From NCBI RefSeq assembly GCF_002116635.1, contig NZ_LQPW01000156.1:1-64000 (forward strand): a DNA stretch of 64,000 nt, in the 5' to 3' direction. This document shows positions 19,845-29,012 of this stretch, in pieces. Both the position numbers and the translations under genes were made by a program. The notes under the pieces are model-generated. The model had not been told where the DNA came from. It did no database searches and saw only the letters and a program-made list of their open reading frames with translations. Position 1 is the stretch's first letter; each line of letters begins with the position of its first letter. The DNA is from Mycobacterium szulgai. GTDB lineage: Bacteria > Actinomycetota > Actinomycetes > Mycobacteriales > Mycobacteriaceae.

Positions 19845-21206
19845 TCAGATGCCGCTGCCCGGGTTCAGAATCCCCTGGGGGTCCAATGCCTGCTTGATGC
19901 GCCGGTTGAGGTCCATGACGTCGGGTCCCAGATAGCCGGCCAGCCACGGCCGTTTCAACCGGCCCACGCCGTGCTCGCCGGTGATGGTGCCGCCCAGCCC
20001 TACGGCGAGATCCATGATCTCCCCGTAGGCAACCTGAGCACGCTCAGCCATCGCGCTGTCCGCGGGGTCGTATACGAGCAACGGATGGGTGTTGCCGTCG
20101 CCGGCGTGGGCGATAACCGAGATCAGCAGCTCGCGCTCCCGGGCGATTCGCGCGATCCCGGTGACCAGATGGCCCAGGGCGGGCAACGGCACCCCGACGT
20201 CTTCGAGCAACAGCGAGCCCTTCATTTCCACCGCCGGGATGCAGAACCGGCGGGCGGCCACGAACGCCTCGCCTTCGTCGGGATCGTTGGTGGAAAACAC
20301 TTCCTTGGCGCCATGCTCAGAAAACACCGCGGCCATCAGTTCGGCGTCCTCGGTACCGCCGCGGCCCCGTTCGTCGGAGCCGGCGACCAGCATGGCCGCC
20401 GCCGAACGGTCCAGGTCCATGCGCAGGGTGTCCTCCACGGCGTTGATCGCCACCGAATCCATGAACTCCAGCATCGAGGGGCGAAGCCGCGCTGTCACCC
20501 CGAGCACGGCATCGATGGCCGCCTGGACCGAGGCGAAGCTGGCCACCACGATGCTCGACGCGTTTTGCGCGGGTATGAGCCGCAGCGTCACTTCGGTGAC
20601 GACGCCCAGCGTGCCCTCACTGCCGACGAACAGCTTGGTCAGCGAGAGCCCCGCGACATCCTTCAAACGCGGGCCACCGAGCCGGACCGCGGTGCCGTCG
20701 GCGAGGACCACCTGCATGCCAAGCACGTAGTCGGTGGTGACGCCGTACTTCACACAGCACAGGCCGCCGGCGTTGGTGGCGATATTGCCGCCGATGCTGC
20801 AGATCTCGAACGACGACGGGTCGGGCGGATACCACAGCCCGTGCTCGGCGGCGGCCTGCTTCACCTCGGCGTTGAACAGGCCGGGCTGACAAACCGCGGT
20901 GCGGGTGACCGGGTCGACGGTGATGTCGCGCATCTTCTCCGTGGACAGCACGATCCCGTCGTCCAGCGCGGTTGCCCCGCCAGACAGGCCGGAACCGGCA
21001 CCGCGGGTCACCACCGGCACGCTGTGAGCGCTGGCCCAGCGCAGCACGGTTTGCACGTCTTCGGTGCACCGCGGCCGCACCACGGCCAGCGGCTTGCCCG
21101 CCGACGGGTCCAGCGCCCGATCCTGCCGGTAACCCTCGGTGATTGTGGGATCGGTGATCACCATCCCGTCGGGCAGGTCCGCGATCAGATCTGCCAACAC
21201 ATCCAC
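19845..21206 (-). CDS. FAD-linked oxidase, GlcD/D-2-hydroxyacid dehydrogenase type (Rv1257c-like)
   Basis: 453 residues of the vanillyl-alcohol-oxidase fold. The FAD-binding part has VVTRGAGSGLSGG, SIGGNIATNAGG and KLFVGSEGTLGVVTEVTLRL; the C-terminal cap has AHAGDGNTHP and GTITGEHGVGRLK, which matches glycolate oxidase subunit GlcD and D-lactate dehydrogenases. It likely oxidises a 2-hydroxy acid to the 2-oxo acid using FAD; the exact substrate is unknown. The GTG start at 21206 gives MDVLADLIADLPDG. It is divergent from the SHOCT gene. Confidence 0.92.
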   Translation of the reverse strand: MDVLADLIADLPDGMVITDPTITEGYRQDRALDPSAGKPLAVVRPRCTEDVQTVLRWASAHSVPVVTRGAGSGLSGGATALDDGIVLSTEKMRDITVDPVTRTAVCQPGLFNAEVKQAAAEHGLWYPPDPSSFEICSIGGNIATNAGGLCCVKYGVTTDYVLGMQVVLADGTAVRLGGPRLKDVAGLSLTKLFVGSEGTLGVVTEVTLRLIPAQNASSIVVASFASVQAAIDAVLGVTARLRPSMLEFMDSVAINAVEDTLRMDLDRSAAAMLVAGSDERGRGGTEDAELMAAVFSEHGAKEVFSTNDPDEGEAFVAARRFCIPAVEMKGSLLLEDVGVPLPALGHLVTGIARIARERELLISVIAHAGDGNTHPLLVYDPADSAMAERAQVAYGEIMDLAVGLGGTITGEHGVGRLKRPWLAGYLGPDVMDLNRRIKQALDPQGILNPGSGI

Positions 21207-21293
21207 GGACCGATCCTACGGGCCGCGCGCAGGGGTCCGTCGCGGTAGCTAACCGGCGTAGATTGAAGCGGTCCTGCAGTGCGTTACGGATAG

Positions 21294-21905
21294 GTGCCTT
21301 CATTGTTCGGACAGCGGAAGCTCAGCAAAGTCGGTGTCCGCACCTTCGCGGACGTCCTGCACGCCGAACAGTCGGCCGTCTCGGTCACCGTCGGGAATCC
21401 GAATCTTCTCGGCAACACCGAAATTCGCTGGACGCTACGGCTGCGTGTCACACCGGAGCATGAACCGTCGTTCGAGACGAGCCTCAAAGCGCTGCTGCCC
21501 CAGTCGATGCCGCCCCGCCCGGGCACCCGGCTGGCGGTCGTCTACGACCCGAAGGACCACAGCCATATCCAGCTGGACCAGCAGCCGGCCGCCGAGACCG
21601 CAATCGACGCGATCACCGCGGCCCGCCCGGACTTGCGGGGCGCTGAGGTCATGGGGATGCCGATGGGCGACGTGATCCGGCAGGCCATGGCCGATCCCAG
21701 TGGATTCCGCAACGAGATGATGCGCCGGGCCACCGAGATGCAGGAGCAGGCGCTGCAGGCCATGCAGCCACCGGCCACAAAGCCTGCCCCACAACAGGGT
21801 TCGGACGTGATCGACCGACTTGAACGGCTGGCCGCGCTCAAGGACCGCGGAGTGCTCACCGACGACGAGTTCGAAGAACAGAAGCGCCGGATTCTCGGTA
21901 CCTAA
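21294..21905 (+). CDS. SHOCT-domain protein
   Basis: A 203-residue protein without a signal peptide. The first part (about 1-110) is a beta-rich domain of unknown function containing LRVTPEHEPSFETSLKALLP and VVYDPKDHSHI. An Ala/Gln/Pro linker follows, and a C-terminal SHOCT motif, IDRLERLAALKDRGVLTDDE then FEEQKRRIL, which is usually an oligomerisation module. The start is GTG at 21294. It converges with the Tap gene, with stops only a few bases apart. Function is unknown. Confidence 0.85.
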   Translation: MPSLFGQRKLSKVGVRTFADVLHAEQSAVSVTVGNPNLLGNTEIRWTLRLRVTPEHEPSFETSLKALLPQSMPPRPGTRLAVVYDPKDHSHIQLDQQPAAETAIDAITAARPDLRGAEVMGMPMGDVIRQAMADPSGFRNEMMRRATEMQEQALQAMQPPATKPAPQQGSDVIDRLERLAALKDRGVLTDDEFEEQKRRILGT

Positions 21906-21907
21906 CG

Positions 21908-23140
21908 TCAGACCTGTGCCGGCTCGCGGTCCAGCTCACCCAACGATGGCAGCCGTACACACAGCAGCCCGATGACCAAGATCGGCAGGGCCAGTGCGAA
22001 AAACGTGACGCTCAGCCCGGCCGCATCGGTCAGCGGACCGGCCAGCAGCAAGCCCAGCGGGCCCGCGGCAAAAGCCAGCGATGTCATCACCCCGGTTACC
22101 CGGCCGCGTAGATGCGCAGGCGCGCGGGTCTGTATCACGTAGTTGTAGATCGGCTGGATCGGCCCGTAGACCAGGCCGATCAGTGCACACAACCCCAGGA
22201 TCACCGGCAACGGCGGCAGCAAAGCGATCACCGCCGTCGCCAAACCGAGCGTGAGCACCGCGGTCAGCATGATCGCGCGCCGGCGAACGGCCCTGGCCAG
22301 CGCGGCGTAGCCCAGCGCACCGACCAGGCCGCCAATGGACAGCGCCATCAACACCGAGCCCAGCTGCGCGGGCTGATGGCGGTCGCTGAAGTACTTTGGG
22401 AACAGCACGCTTTCCATCGGCAGATACAGCGCCGTCACCGACAGGTCGATCAGCGCCAGCGCGCGCAATACCCGCAAGCTCCAGACGAAGCGCAGCCCGT
22501 GGGTCACCCCGGACACCAGCCCCTGTGGGCGGGTCGCCACGTGCGGCTTGTCGGCTCCTTCCAGGCGCAGGGCCGAAATCGCCAGGATGGACAAACCGAA
22601 CGCGCCGGCGGTGATCCACATCGTGGCGATGCCACCGACCGTTGCGATCATCAGCCCGCCGATGCCCGGTCCCACCACGAAAGCCAGATTCAAGATCGCT
22701 TCGTAGATGCTGTTGACCCGGTCCAACGACCAGCCGGCCCGCGCGGCGGCTTCGGGCAGCATCGACTGGCGTGCGGTGATGCCGGCCGGGTCGAACGCCG
22801 CCGCGCCGGCACCCAGGACCGCCAGCACCGCGACGTTGACCGACGCGGCGCCGAACGCCCACGCCACCAGCGGAACGGTGGCCACCGCCGCACCCGATAG
22901 CGCGTCGGAGACCATCGATACCCGCCGCCGCCCGAAGTAGTCGACCGCGGTACCGGCGACCAGGGTGGAGAACACCAGCGGCAGCATGGCGGCGCCGGCC
23001 ACTATCGACGCCTGCCCCGCACTGCCTTGGCGCTGCAGCACCAGCCACGGGAAGGCGACAATGGAAACGCCGTCTCCCGCGCACGCCACCAAGGTGGCGA
23101 AAAGAACCAGGAATGCCGGGCCGCGGTTGTTTTTTCTCAT
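21908..23140 (-). CDS. tap: Tap-like major facilitator drug efflux pump (Rv1258c-like)
   Basis: 410 residues with about 12 hydrophobic segments. The sequence starts [19 protein letters not shown] and has the MFS loop [17 protein letters not shown]. It follows the remembered M. tuberculosis Tap sequence closely, including [23 protein letters not shown] and [16 protein letters not shown]. Tap exports tetracycline and aminoglycosides by proton antiport, and is tied to macrophage-induced tolerance and WhiB7 control in M. tuberculosis. I chose the ATG at 23140 by homology; the frame is open to 23212, but the extra residues look non-family. It is divergent from udgB, sharing an 86-bp promoter gap. 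Confidence 0.93.
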   Translation of the reverse strand: MRKNNRGPAFLVLFATLVACAGDGVSIVAFPWLVLQRQGSAGQASIVAGAAMLPLVFSTLVAGTAVDYFGRRRVSMVSDALSGAAVATVPLVAWAFGAASVNVAVLAVLGAGAAAFDPAGITARQSMLPEAAARAGWSLDRVNSIYEAILNLAFVVGPGIGGLMIATVGGIATMWITAGAFGLSILAISALRLEGADKPHVATRPQGLVSGVTHGLRFVWSLRVLRALALIDLSVTALYLPMESVLFPKYFSDRHQPAQLGSVLMALSIGGLVGALGYAALARAVRRRAIMLTAVLTLGLATAVIALLPPLPVILGLCALIGLVYGPIQPIYNYVIQTRAPAHLRGRVTGVMTSLAFAAGPLGLLLAGPLTDAAGLSVTFFALALPILVIGLLCVRLPSLGELDREPAQV

Positions 23141-23226
23141 GGGATATCGCGGCTGAATGTAACGCCAATCGGCAATCGCAACCACCGAATTTCTCGGCGC
23201 ACGCCGGATCACGGCAGGATGTTCGT

Positions 23227-24036
23227 GTGCTCAACCATCCGAATACCGGCCAGGCATTCGGTTCTCCCGTCGCGCCCGGCACCGGCTGGCCCGGCGATCC
23301 GGCGACACCGCAGACGCCGGTGGCAGCCGATGCCGCGCAGGTGGTGACGCTGGCGCAACGACTGGTTTCGATACCCGAACTCGACGCGGCGATCAGCGTG
23401 TGCCGGGCGTGCCCGCGGCTGGTCAGCTGGCGCGAGGACGTCGCCGTCGCCAAGCGGCGCGCATTCGCCGACCAGCCCTACTGGGGGCGACCGGTGCCAG
23501 GCTGGGGAGTACCGCGGCCGTGGCTGTTTATCGTCGGGCTGGCCCCCGCCGCGCACGGCGCCAACCGGACCGGGCGGATGTTCACCGGCGACCGCTCCGG
23601 CGATCAGCTGTACGCGGCACTGCACCGGGCCGGGCTGGTGAACCAGCCGACCAGTGTGGACGCCGCGGATGGCCTGCGCGCCAAGGGTATTCGCATCGCC
23701 GCGCCGGTGCGCTGCGCGCCCCCGGCCAACGCCCCCACGCCGGCCGAGCGCATCGCCTGCTCGCCGTGGCTGGACGCCGAATGGCGGTTGCTGTCCGACG
23801 ACGTCAAGGTGATCGTCGCGCTGGGTGGCTTCGCCTGGCAGGTCGCGCTGGGGCTGCCGGGCTTGGCGACCAAGCCCCGGCCGAAGTTCGGCCACGGCGT
23901 GGTGGCGCAGCTACCCGGCGTGCAACTGCTCGGTTGCTACCACCCCAGCCAGCAGAACATGTTCACCGGTAGGTTGACTCCGGCAATGCTCGACGACATT
24001 TTCTCCGAGGCCAAGAAGCGGGCAGGGATCACGTGA
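23227..24036 (+). CDS. udgB: family 5 uracil-DNA glycosylase UdgB
   Basis: 269 residues. Iron-sulfur cysteines appear in [10 protein letters not shown] and in the RCAPP and ACSPW segments. The family 5 active-site motif A is [19 protein letters not shown], with Ala in place of the Asp/Asn water activator of family 1, and motif B is HPSQQN. UdgB removes uracil, hypoxanthine and other deaminated bases from DNA, which matters in a high-GC genome. I chose GTG at 23227 ([11 protein letters not shown]), which has GGCAGGAT upstream, over earlier in-frame starts. It is coupled to the next gene by a GTGA overlap. It matches Rv1259. Confidence 0.95.
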   Translation: MLNHPNTGQAFGSPVAPGTGWPGDPATPQTPVAADAAQVVTLAQRLVSIPELDAAISVCRACPRLVSWREDVAVAKRRAFADQPYWGRPVPGWGVPRPWLFIVGLAPAAHGANRTGRMFTGDRSGDQLYAALHRAGLVNQPTSVDAADGLRAKGIRIAAPVRCAPPANAPTPAERIACSPWLDAEWRLLSDDVKVIVALGGFAWQVALGLPGLATKPRPKFGHGVVAQLPGVQLLGCYHPSQQNMFTGRLTPAMLDDIFSEAKKRAGIT

Positions 24037-25163
24037 CAGGGACGGTTCTGGTATCCGGCGCCAGTGTGGCCGGCTTGACGACGGCGTATTGGCTTGGGCG
24101 AAACGGCTTTTCGGTGACGGTGGTGGAGCGCTATCCGGGTTTGCGGCCGGGCGGGCAGGCCATCGACGTGCGGGGCCCGGCCCTGCAGGTGCTCGACCGG
24201 ATGGGGTTGCGGCAGGCCGCTGAGGACAAGAAGACCGCGATTCGCGGGGCGTCAGTGGTCGATCGCGACGGCAACGAGCTGTCCCGGGACACCGAATCGA
24301 CGCCGACCGGCGGCCCCATCGACAACCCGGACATCGAACTGCTGCGCGACGATCTGGTCGAATTGCTTTACGGCGCAACCCAAGAAGCCGAATACCTCTT
24401 CGATGACACCATCGTCGCCCTGGACAACCGCGGCCCCGCCGTCGACGTCACCTTCGCCGCCTCCGGCCCGCGCAGCTTCGACCTCGTCATCGGCGCCGAC
24501 GGCTTGCATTCCAACGTGCGCAGCTTGGTCTTCGGACCCGAGGAGCGATTCATCAAGCGGCTCGGGACGCACATGGCCATCTTCACCGTGCCCAACTTTT
24601 TGGACCTGGACTATTGGCAGACCTGGCACTACGGGGACACCAGCATGGCCGGGGTCTACAGCGCGCGCAACAACACCGAGGCCCGCGCCGCGCTGGCCTT
24701 CATGGACACCGAGCTGCGGATGGACTACCGCGACACCGAAGCCCAGTTCGCCGAGATGGAACGACGGATGGCCGACGACGGCTGGGTACGCCCGGAGCTG
24801 CTGCGCTACATGCGCTCGGCACCCGATTTCTACTTCGACGAGATGTCGCAGATCGTGATGGATCACTGGTCGATCGGCCGGGTGGCGCTGGTGGGCGACG
24901 CCGCGTACTGCTGCTCGCCGCTGTCAGGTCAGGGGACCAGCGTCGCCCTGCTGGGCGCCTACATCCTGGCCGGCGAACTCAAGGCGGCCAGCTATCAGGG
25001 TCTGGTGGATCACGGCCTGGGTTTTGCCAACTACTTCAAGCGGTTTCACGCCTACACCGAGCGCACCCAGTTCTTGGCCAGCGATAACATCCCCGGCGGT
25101 GCGCCCATCACCCAGGAGCAGTTCGACCTGATCGTGAACTCGATCACGCTGCGGGACTACTGA
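24033..25163 (+). CDS. FAD-dependent monooxygenase (Rv1260-like)
   Basis: 376 residues of the PheA/TfdB aromatic hydroxylase type. N-terminal [25 protein letters not shown] is the Rossmann FAD site, [15 protein letters not shown] is the DG motif, and [29 protein letters not shown] is the second FAD/GD motif. It is probably cytoplasmic and NAD(P)H-dependent; the substrate is unknown. The GTG start overlaps the udgB stop, so the two form one operon, as in M. tuberculosis. It lies upstream of the peptide cassette on the opposite strand, but its conservation in M. tuberculosis argues against it being dedicated to that cassette. Confidence 0.92.
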   Translation: MTGTVLVSGASVAGLTTAYWLGRNGFSVTVVERYPGLRPGGQAIDVRGPALQVLDRMGLRQAAEDKKTAIRGASVVDRDGNELSRDTESTPTGGPIDNPDIELLRDDLVELLYGATQEAEYLFDDTIVALDNRGPAVDVTFAASGPRSFDLVIGADGLHSNVRSLVFGPEERFIKRLGTHMAIFTVPNFLDLDYWQTWHYGDTSMAGVYSARNNTEARAALAFMDTELRMDYRDTEAQFAEMERRMADDGWVRPELLRYMRSAPDFYFDEMSQIVMDHWSIGRVALVGDAAYCCSPLSGQGTSVALLGAYILAGELKAASYQGLVDHGLGFANYFKRFHAYTERTQFLASDNIPGGAPITQEQFDLIVNSITLRDY

Positions 25164-25201
25164 GCGGGAACGTTCGCAGCGCCCATAGCGTTACCCGCAT
25201 C

Positions 25202-26233
25202 GTGCGTCTTTCCGTTCTTGATCTCGTCCCGGTGCGCTCCGACCAGACGACCGTCGACGCGCTGGCAGCCACCGTCACGCTGGCCCAGACCGCGGACCGG
25301 TTGGGTTTCACGCGCTACTGGGTGGCCGAACACCACAACATGCCGTCGGTGGGGGCCACCAGCCCGCCGGTGCTGATCGCCTATCTAGCGGCCCAGACCG
25401 CCCAGCTGCGCCTGGGTTCGGGTGGGGTGATGCTGCCCAATCACGCGCCGCTGGCGGTGGCCGAGCAGTTCGCCCTGCTGGAAGCCGCCGCACCGGGGCG
25501 CATCGACCTCGGCATCGGCCGCGCGCCGGGCTCCGACCCGGTGACCTCCTATGCATTGCGCGGCGGCCGGGACGACAAGGACATCGAGCACTTTCCCGAA
25601 TACCTCGACGACGTCGTCGCACTGATGAGCGCCCGCGGTGTCGTGGTGCCGCTGCGGTCGGGCGACTACCGGCTCAAGGCCACCCCGGCCGCGGCCACCG
25701 AACCGCGGGTGTGGCTGCTGGGCTCGTCGATGTACTCCGCACACCTGGCCGCGGCCAAGGGCCTGCCGTACGTGTTTGCCCACCACTTCTCCGGCAAAGG
25801 CACCGAGGAGGCACTCGAGGTGTACCGGACCCGGTTCCAGCCCAGCGCCCTGGCCGCCGAGCCGGTGACGTTCCTGACCGTCAATGCCGCGGTGGCCGAA
25901 ACACGCGAGGAGGCAACGGCTTTGATGCTGCCCAACCTGCACATGATGGCCAGGCTAAGGACCGGTCAGCCGCTGGGCCCGGTCCAGCTCGTCGAGGAGG
26001 CGGCGACCGAACGCCTTACCCCCCAGCAGCAGCACATCGTGGACAGCGGGCTCCGCAGGGCAGTGGTCGGCGCACCGGCCGAGGCCGCCGAACAGCTGCG
26101 TCAACTCGCCGAACGCTTCGGCGTCGACGAGGTGATGGTGCACCCGGTCGCCTCGGCCCACCGCGGCACCGATCCCGCTACCGCGCCGGCCCGGGTGGCC
26201 ACCCTCGAGCTGCTGGCCAAGGAGCTGTTCTAG
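25202..26233 (+). CDS. LLM-class FMN-dependent oxidoreductase (luciferase-like)
   Basis: 343 residues forming a luciferase-like TIM barrel: MRLSVLDLVPVRSDQT, YWVAEHHNMPSVG, LGSGGVMLPNHAPL, DLGIGRAPGSDP and VWLLGSSMYSAHLAA. This subgroup (MsnO8-type LLM) uses reduced flavin to oxidise small molecules. It follows Rv1260 by 38 bp, so it may belong to the same transcript, but it is not in this position in M. tuberculosis as far as I recall. Its 3' end faces the orphan peptide gene at 26325. A link to peptide tailoring is possible but unsupported. Confidence 0.9.
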   Translation: MRLSVLDLVPVRSDQTTVDALAATVTLAQTADRLGFTRYWVAEHHNMPSVGATSPPVLIAYLAAQTAQLRLGSGGVMLPNHAPLAVAEQFALLEAAAPGRIDLGIGRAPGSDPVTSYALRGGRDDKDIEHFPEYLDDVVALMSARGVVVPLRSGDYRLKATPAAATEPRVWLLGSSMYSAHLAAAKGLPYVFAHHFSGKGTEEALEVYRTRFQPSALAAEPVTFLTVNAAVAETREEATALMLPNLHMMARLRTGQPLGPVQLVEEAATERLTPQQQHIVDSGLRRAVVGAPAEAAEQLRQLAERFGVDEVMVHPVASAHRGTDPATAPARVATLELLAKELF

Positions 26234-26324
26234 TCGGCGACGGTGTGCAGCGATGCGGTGCGACTCTCTTCCAGACGCACATCGAGGGAGGTCTTTTTGC
26301 GGCCGTCGCTCGACAGGCAGCGAG

Positions 26325-26429
26325 TTACTCGGTGTCGCCGACCATCAATGCGATTTGCCAATCCGGAGGCAGCGCCAACTCGCCGGATGCACTTCCACCA
26401 AGAAGCCCCACGCCGGGCAGACTGTTCAC
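26325..26429 (-). CDS. short precursor-like peptide 3 (34 residues, degenerate core)
   Basis: Not previously recognisable as a gene by length alone. It starts at GTG with GGAGG eight to nine bases upstream. It reads MNSLP, then GVGLLGG, then a 22-residue tail beginning SASGELALPPDW and ending VGDTE. The tail aligns end to end with those of the two peptides at 28908 and 29373 (GE-L/V-AL, DW, L, GD-S/T-E conserved). The residue at the expected second processing site is Gly rather than Pro, and the start is GTG rather than ATG, so this copy may be decayed or processed differently. No protease gene follows it; the downstream 45 bp still resemble those after the other two peptides. Confidence 0.6.
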   Translation of the reverse strand: MNSLPGVGLLGGSASGELALPPDWQIALMVGDTE

Positions 26430-26720
26430 TTTCGATATCCTCCGGGGTTGCATTGATCGCAGTTGTATATTGCTGGCTGCTGCTAAAGCTAACAACGAAA
26501 TCCATTAAGTGTCAATATATTTCAGAATCAGATGTGGAGAGTTCGTTCCGGCGGCAGGCGCAGAAATTGCCTCGGCGGGCCAACTCGAACCGGTAAAAGA
26601 CGCACGCTCCAAACGTAATTCGATGTTCCAGGGTGCAGGTGCTCCGTCTCAACGTCCCAAAGCTCGGGCTTGGGCTCAACCCGATGACATCGCTACTGGC
26701 GAAGGAACGGTCGTAATCGG
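26430..26720. other. AT-richer gap with relic of duplicated upstream region
   Basis: About 290 bp between the orphan peptide and the peptidase stop. The stretch 26605-26660 resembles 29780-29835, which spans the end of the GGDEF-EAL gene (ctccaaac, gatgtt, gtgcaggtgctccg against gtacaggcgctccg). This marks it as a copied upstream segment of the peptide cassette. Base composition is visibly AT-richer than the flanking genes. Confidence 0.55.
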
Positions 26721-28820
26721 TCACGTCGGCCCGCATGGGTGCGTGAGGCCGGTGTGGGTGGCGCAGAAGGCGAGTATGTCGGCGTGCAGGTCAATGAGTC
26801 GGGAGGTTGCCCGGTCGTCGTGGCCAACGTGGTTTTCGGTGCGGAGCAGGATTGGCTTGGTAGCTGCGGTGGCATGTTGCAGCGCTGCGGTCAACTTGCG
26901 GGAGTGAGCGGCGCCCACTCGATCGTCGTGGCGGGCGCTGGTCACCAGCACCGCCGGGTAGGCGGTGCCCGCTCGGACATTGTGGTACGGCGAATAGCTC
27001 AGCAGCGTGTTTCGATCGGCCGGGCTGTCTGGGTCGCCGAATTCGTTAATCCACCAGGAGCCGATCCCGAGGTGGGGGTAGCGAATCATGTCCGTCAAAG
27101 CATCCGAGCAGACCACCGCGGCGTATAAGTGTGGGTCTTTGGTGAGGGCTACCGCGGCAGTGAGTCCGCTGTGGGAAGCGCCGCGAACGGCCAACTGCTG
27201 TGGTGTTGTCCAGCCCTGGGCGTGCAGCCAACGAGCTGCGGCGCTGAAGTCGGCGAAGGCGGTTGGCTTGTTGTGGTGACGTCCGGCAGCATGCCAGGCG
27301 CTGCCGTATTCGCCGCCGCCGCGAACTCCGGCGATGGCATAGATACCGCCGGCGCGCACCCAGGCCAGCAGCGAGGGGGAGTAGGTGGGATAGATGGTTG
27401 CTCCGAAGCCGCCGTAGGCGGTCAGGATGGTCGGGCGCGGCCCGTGGGTGCATCCGGCGGGAACGATGAGGTACAACGGAATTTCGGTGCCGTCGTCCGA
27501 GGTGTAACCCATCTGATGGACCGTCGCCTCCGGCGCGTTGGTCGCAGGATGATGAGCTCGGGTGTGCGGTGCGTCCGGCTGAATTGTTTGATCGGCCAGA
27601 TCAAACCGGTACACCGTATGCGGAGTGGTGAAATCGGTGAAGAGAAACCGGGCATGGCCTGGCTTTGTTTGGGAGCCGGCCAGTCTGGTAATGGTGGCTG
27701 GTCCGTTGTTCGGGGTGGGGATGTCGGCTAACCACTGCCCGTCTTGGTTGTGCAGTCGCAGCGCGGGATGGCCGTGCGCCGAGGTGGCAACGAGTAAGCG
27801 GGGTTCGCTGTTGGTTGGCTCAGTCAAAGCGGCGCATCCGGTGATCACGCTCCCTGGGGAAGGAGTGATAATCGGTTGCCAGGCATCATAATTGGGCTGC
27901 TGGGGATTGACGCGACAGATCTGGCCGCCGGCAGCGTCCCGGGTGGTGATGGCGTACATCAGCTCGCTCACCCCGGCCTTGAGGAGTGCCCGCGAGTTAT
28001 CGGTGGCGCCGTCAAAGATCTTCTGCAACGGTGGGGCGGCGGGATCACAGCCGATGGTATTGAGGTCGGCAAGGTATAGGTCGTTGCCGCTTCGTGCGCC
28101 GGCTGAACAACTGACAATGAGCCAGCGACCGTTACCGCTGGCCATGACCGTCAATTGGCGCATCAGGGTACGGAAAACCGTTACGTCGGATGAACTACTG
28201 AATCGGCTTTCGAGCCGACGCAGGCAGATTTGCTGCTCAGCGTCGGTGGCTGCGCCCTTGACGTAGTAATAACCCGAGTCGTCGGAAAGCCATGAGACTG
28301 GCGTCAATCGGCCAGGTTGAATCGGTTGTGCGACGTCGCGACCGCTCTCGACGTCGAGTAGCCGTAGTTCTGGTTGTTCGCTGCCGCCGCGTGAAAGCTG
28401 GTAGGCGAGCAGGCGTCCAGACCACGACGGACGCCACGCGACGAGAGTTGTTGTCCCGGATGTATCTTCGGTCAGCGGATCGATCAATACCCTGGCCGCG
28501 CCGGTCTGTTCGTCGGCGACCATCAACACCGCAAGATCCTGGCCAGGTTGGCAGTGCAAGTAGAAGCGGCGCGACTCTCGCAGCACCGGCACACCGGCCA
28601 CCGGACTGATGGCCGAACCGATGTCAGTCAATTCCTGCATAACGTCTCGGAAGGCCACGCGGCATTCACCCATTGCAGGTAAAGCCTGCTGGCGCAGCGC
28701 TTCCTGGCCATCAAGCCACCGCTGGGTCTCCTGGCTATCGTCGTCTTCCAACCAACGGTACGGGTCGACAACGTATCGGGCAGAGGTATAGGCATGTTCT
28801 GCCCAGTCTGCGAAAACCAC
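26721..28820 (-). CDS. prolyl oligopeptidase (S9A), putative peptide-processing protease/macrocyclase
   Basis: 699 residues from the GTG at 28820, which has GAGGTGA five bases upstream; the open frame continues to 28862 but without a ribosome site. The N-terminus has the family hallmark DPYRWLEDDDS, and residues of about 70-420 form the seven-bladed propeller. The C-terminal alpha/beta-hydrolase has the nucleophile Ser549 (RGASHSG), the acid in RHDDRV (Asp632/633) and His667 (NHVGHDD). The length matches true prolyl oligopeptidases, which cut after Pro in peptides under about 30 residues and, in fungi and plants, can cyclise them. It lies 88 bp downstream of a peptide gene with Pro-bounded variable residues, on the same strand. 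There is no signal peptide. Substrate and cyclisation are inferred. Confidence 0.88.
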   Translation of the reverse strand: MVFADWAEHAYTSARYVVDPYRWLEDDDSQETQRWLDGQEALRQQALPAMGECRVAFRDVMQELTDIGSAISPVAGVPVLRESRRFYLHCQPGQDLAVLMVADEQTGAARVLIDPLTEDTSGTTTLVAWRPSWSGRLLAYQLSRGGSEQPELRLLDVESGRDVAQPIQPGRLTPVSWLSDDSGYYYVKGAATDAEQQICLRRLESRFSSSSDVTVFRTLMRQLTVMASGNGRWLIVSCSAGARSGNDLYLADLNTIGCDPAAPPLQKIFDGATDNSRALLKAGVSELMYAITTRDAAGGQICRVNPQQPNYDAWQPIITPSPGSVITGCAALTEPTNSEPRLLVATSAHGHPALRLHNQDGQWLADIPTPNNGPATITRLAGSQTKPGHARFLFTDFTTPHTVYRFDLADQTIQPDAPHTRAHHPATNAPEATVHQMGYTSDDGTEIPLYLIVPAGCTHGPRPTILTAYGGFGATIYPTYSPSLLAWVRAGGIYAIAGVRGGGEYGSAWHAAGRHHNKPTAFADFSAAARWLHAQGWTTPQQLAVRGASHSGLTAAVALTKDPHLYAAVVCSDALTDMIRYPHLGIGSWWINEFGDPDSPADRNTLLSYSPYHNVRAGTAYPAVLVTSARHDDRVGAAHSRKLTAALQHATAATKPILLRTENHVGHDDRATSRLIDLHADILAFCATHTGLTHPCGPT

Positions 28821-28907
28821 TGTGTCACCTCGATATCTGTTGATCCGGCTGCCCAAACGCACACCGAGGGACGGTCCGTCGTGGGCCGTCCCCCGATGCG
28901 CTACGGT

Positions 28908-29012
28908 TTACTCGCTGTCACCAAGCATCAAGACGGTTTCCCAATCCGAAGACAGCGCCAACTCGCCGATTCCTGCGGGGCTATATCCCCCGAACATGGG
29001 CAGGTTGTTCAT
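28908..29012 (-). CDS. precursor-like peptide 1, core MFGGYSP
   Basis: A 34-codon gene with ATG at 29012 and GGAGG eight bases upstream. It reads leader MNNLP, variable MFGGYSP, and a 22-residue follower that starts AGIGELALSSDW and ends LGDSE. The leader and follower are nearly identical to those of the gene at 29373, whereas the middle differs completely. The middle block is preceded by Pro and ends in Pro, as expected for a prolyl oligopeptidase substrate. An in-frame ATG at 29072 would add 20 residues (start MIAPPQQQY), but it has a poor ribosome site. The intact peptidase follows directly. A cyclic heptapeptide of about 739.3 Da is the predicted product if the ends are joined. Confidence 0.72.
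   Translation of the reverse strand: MNNLPMFGGYSPAGIGELALSSDWETVLMLGDSE

Noticed and set aside
24033-26233. Rv1260-like monooxygenase and LLM oxidoreductase as tailoring enzymes of the peptide cassette
   Set aside because: They are on the other strand, and the first is conserved in M. tuberculosis without the cassette. No direct evidence links them.
26230-26505. 91-codon minus-strand frame overlapping peptide 3
   Set aside because: It reads the peptide gene in another frame, has no ribosome site and matches no family; the 34-codon frame is supported by homology to peptides 1 and 2.
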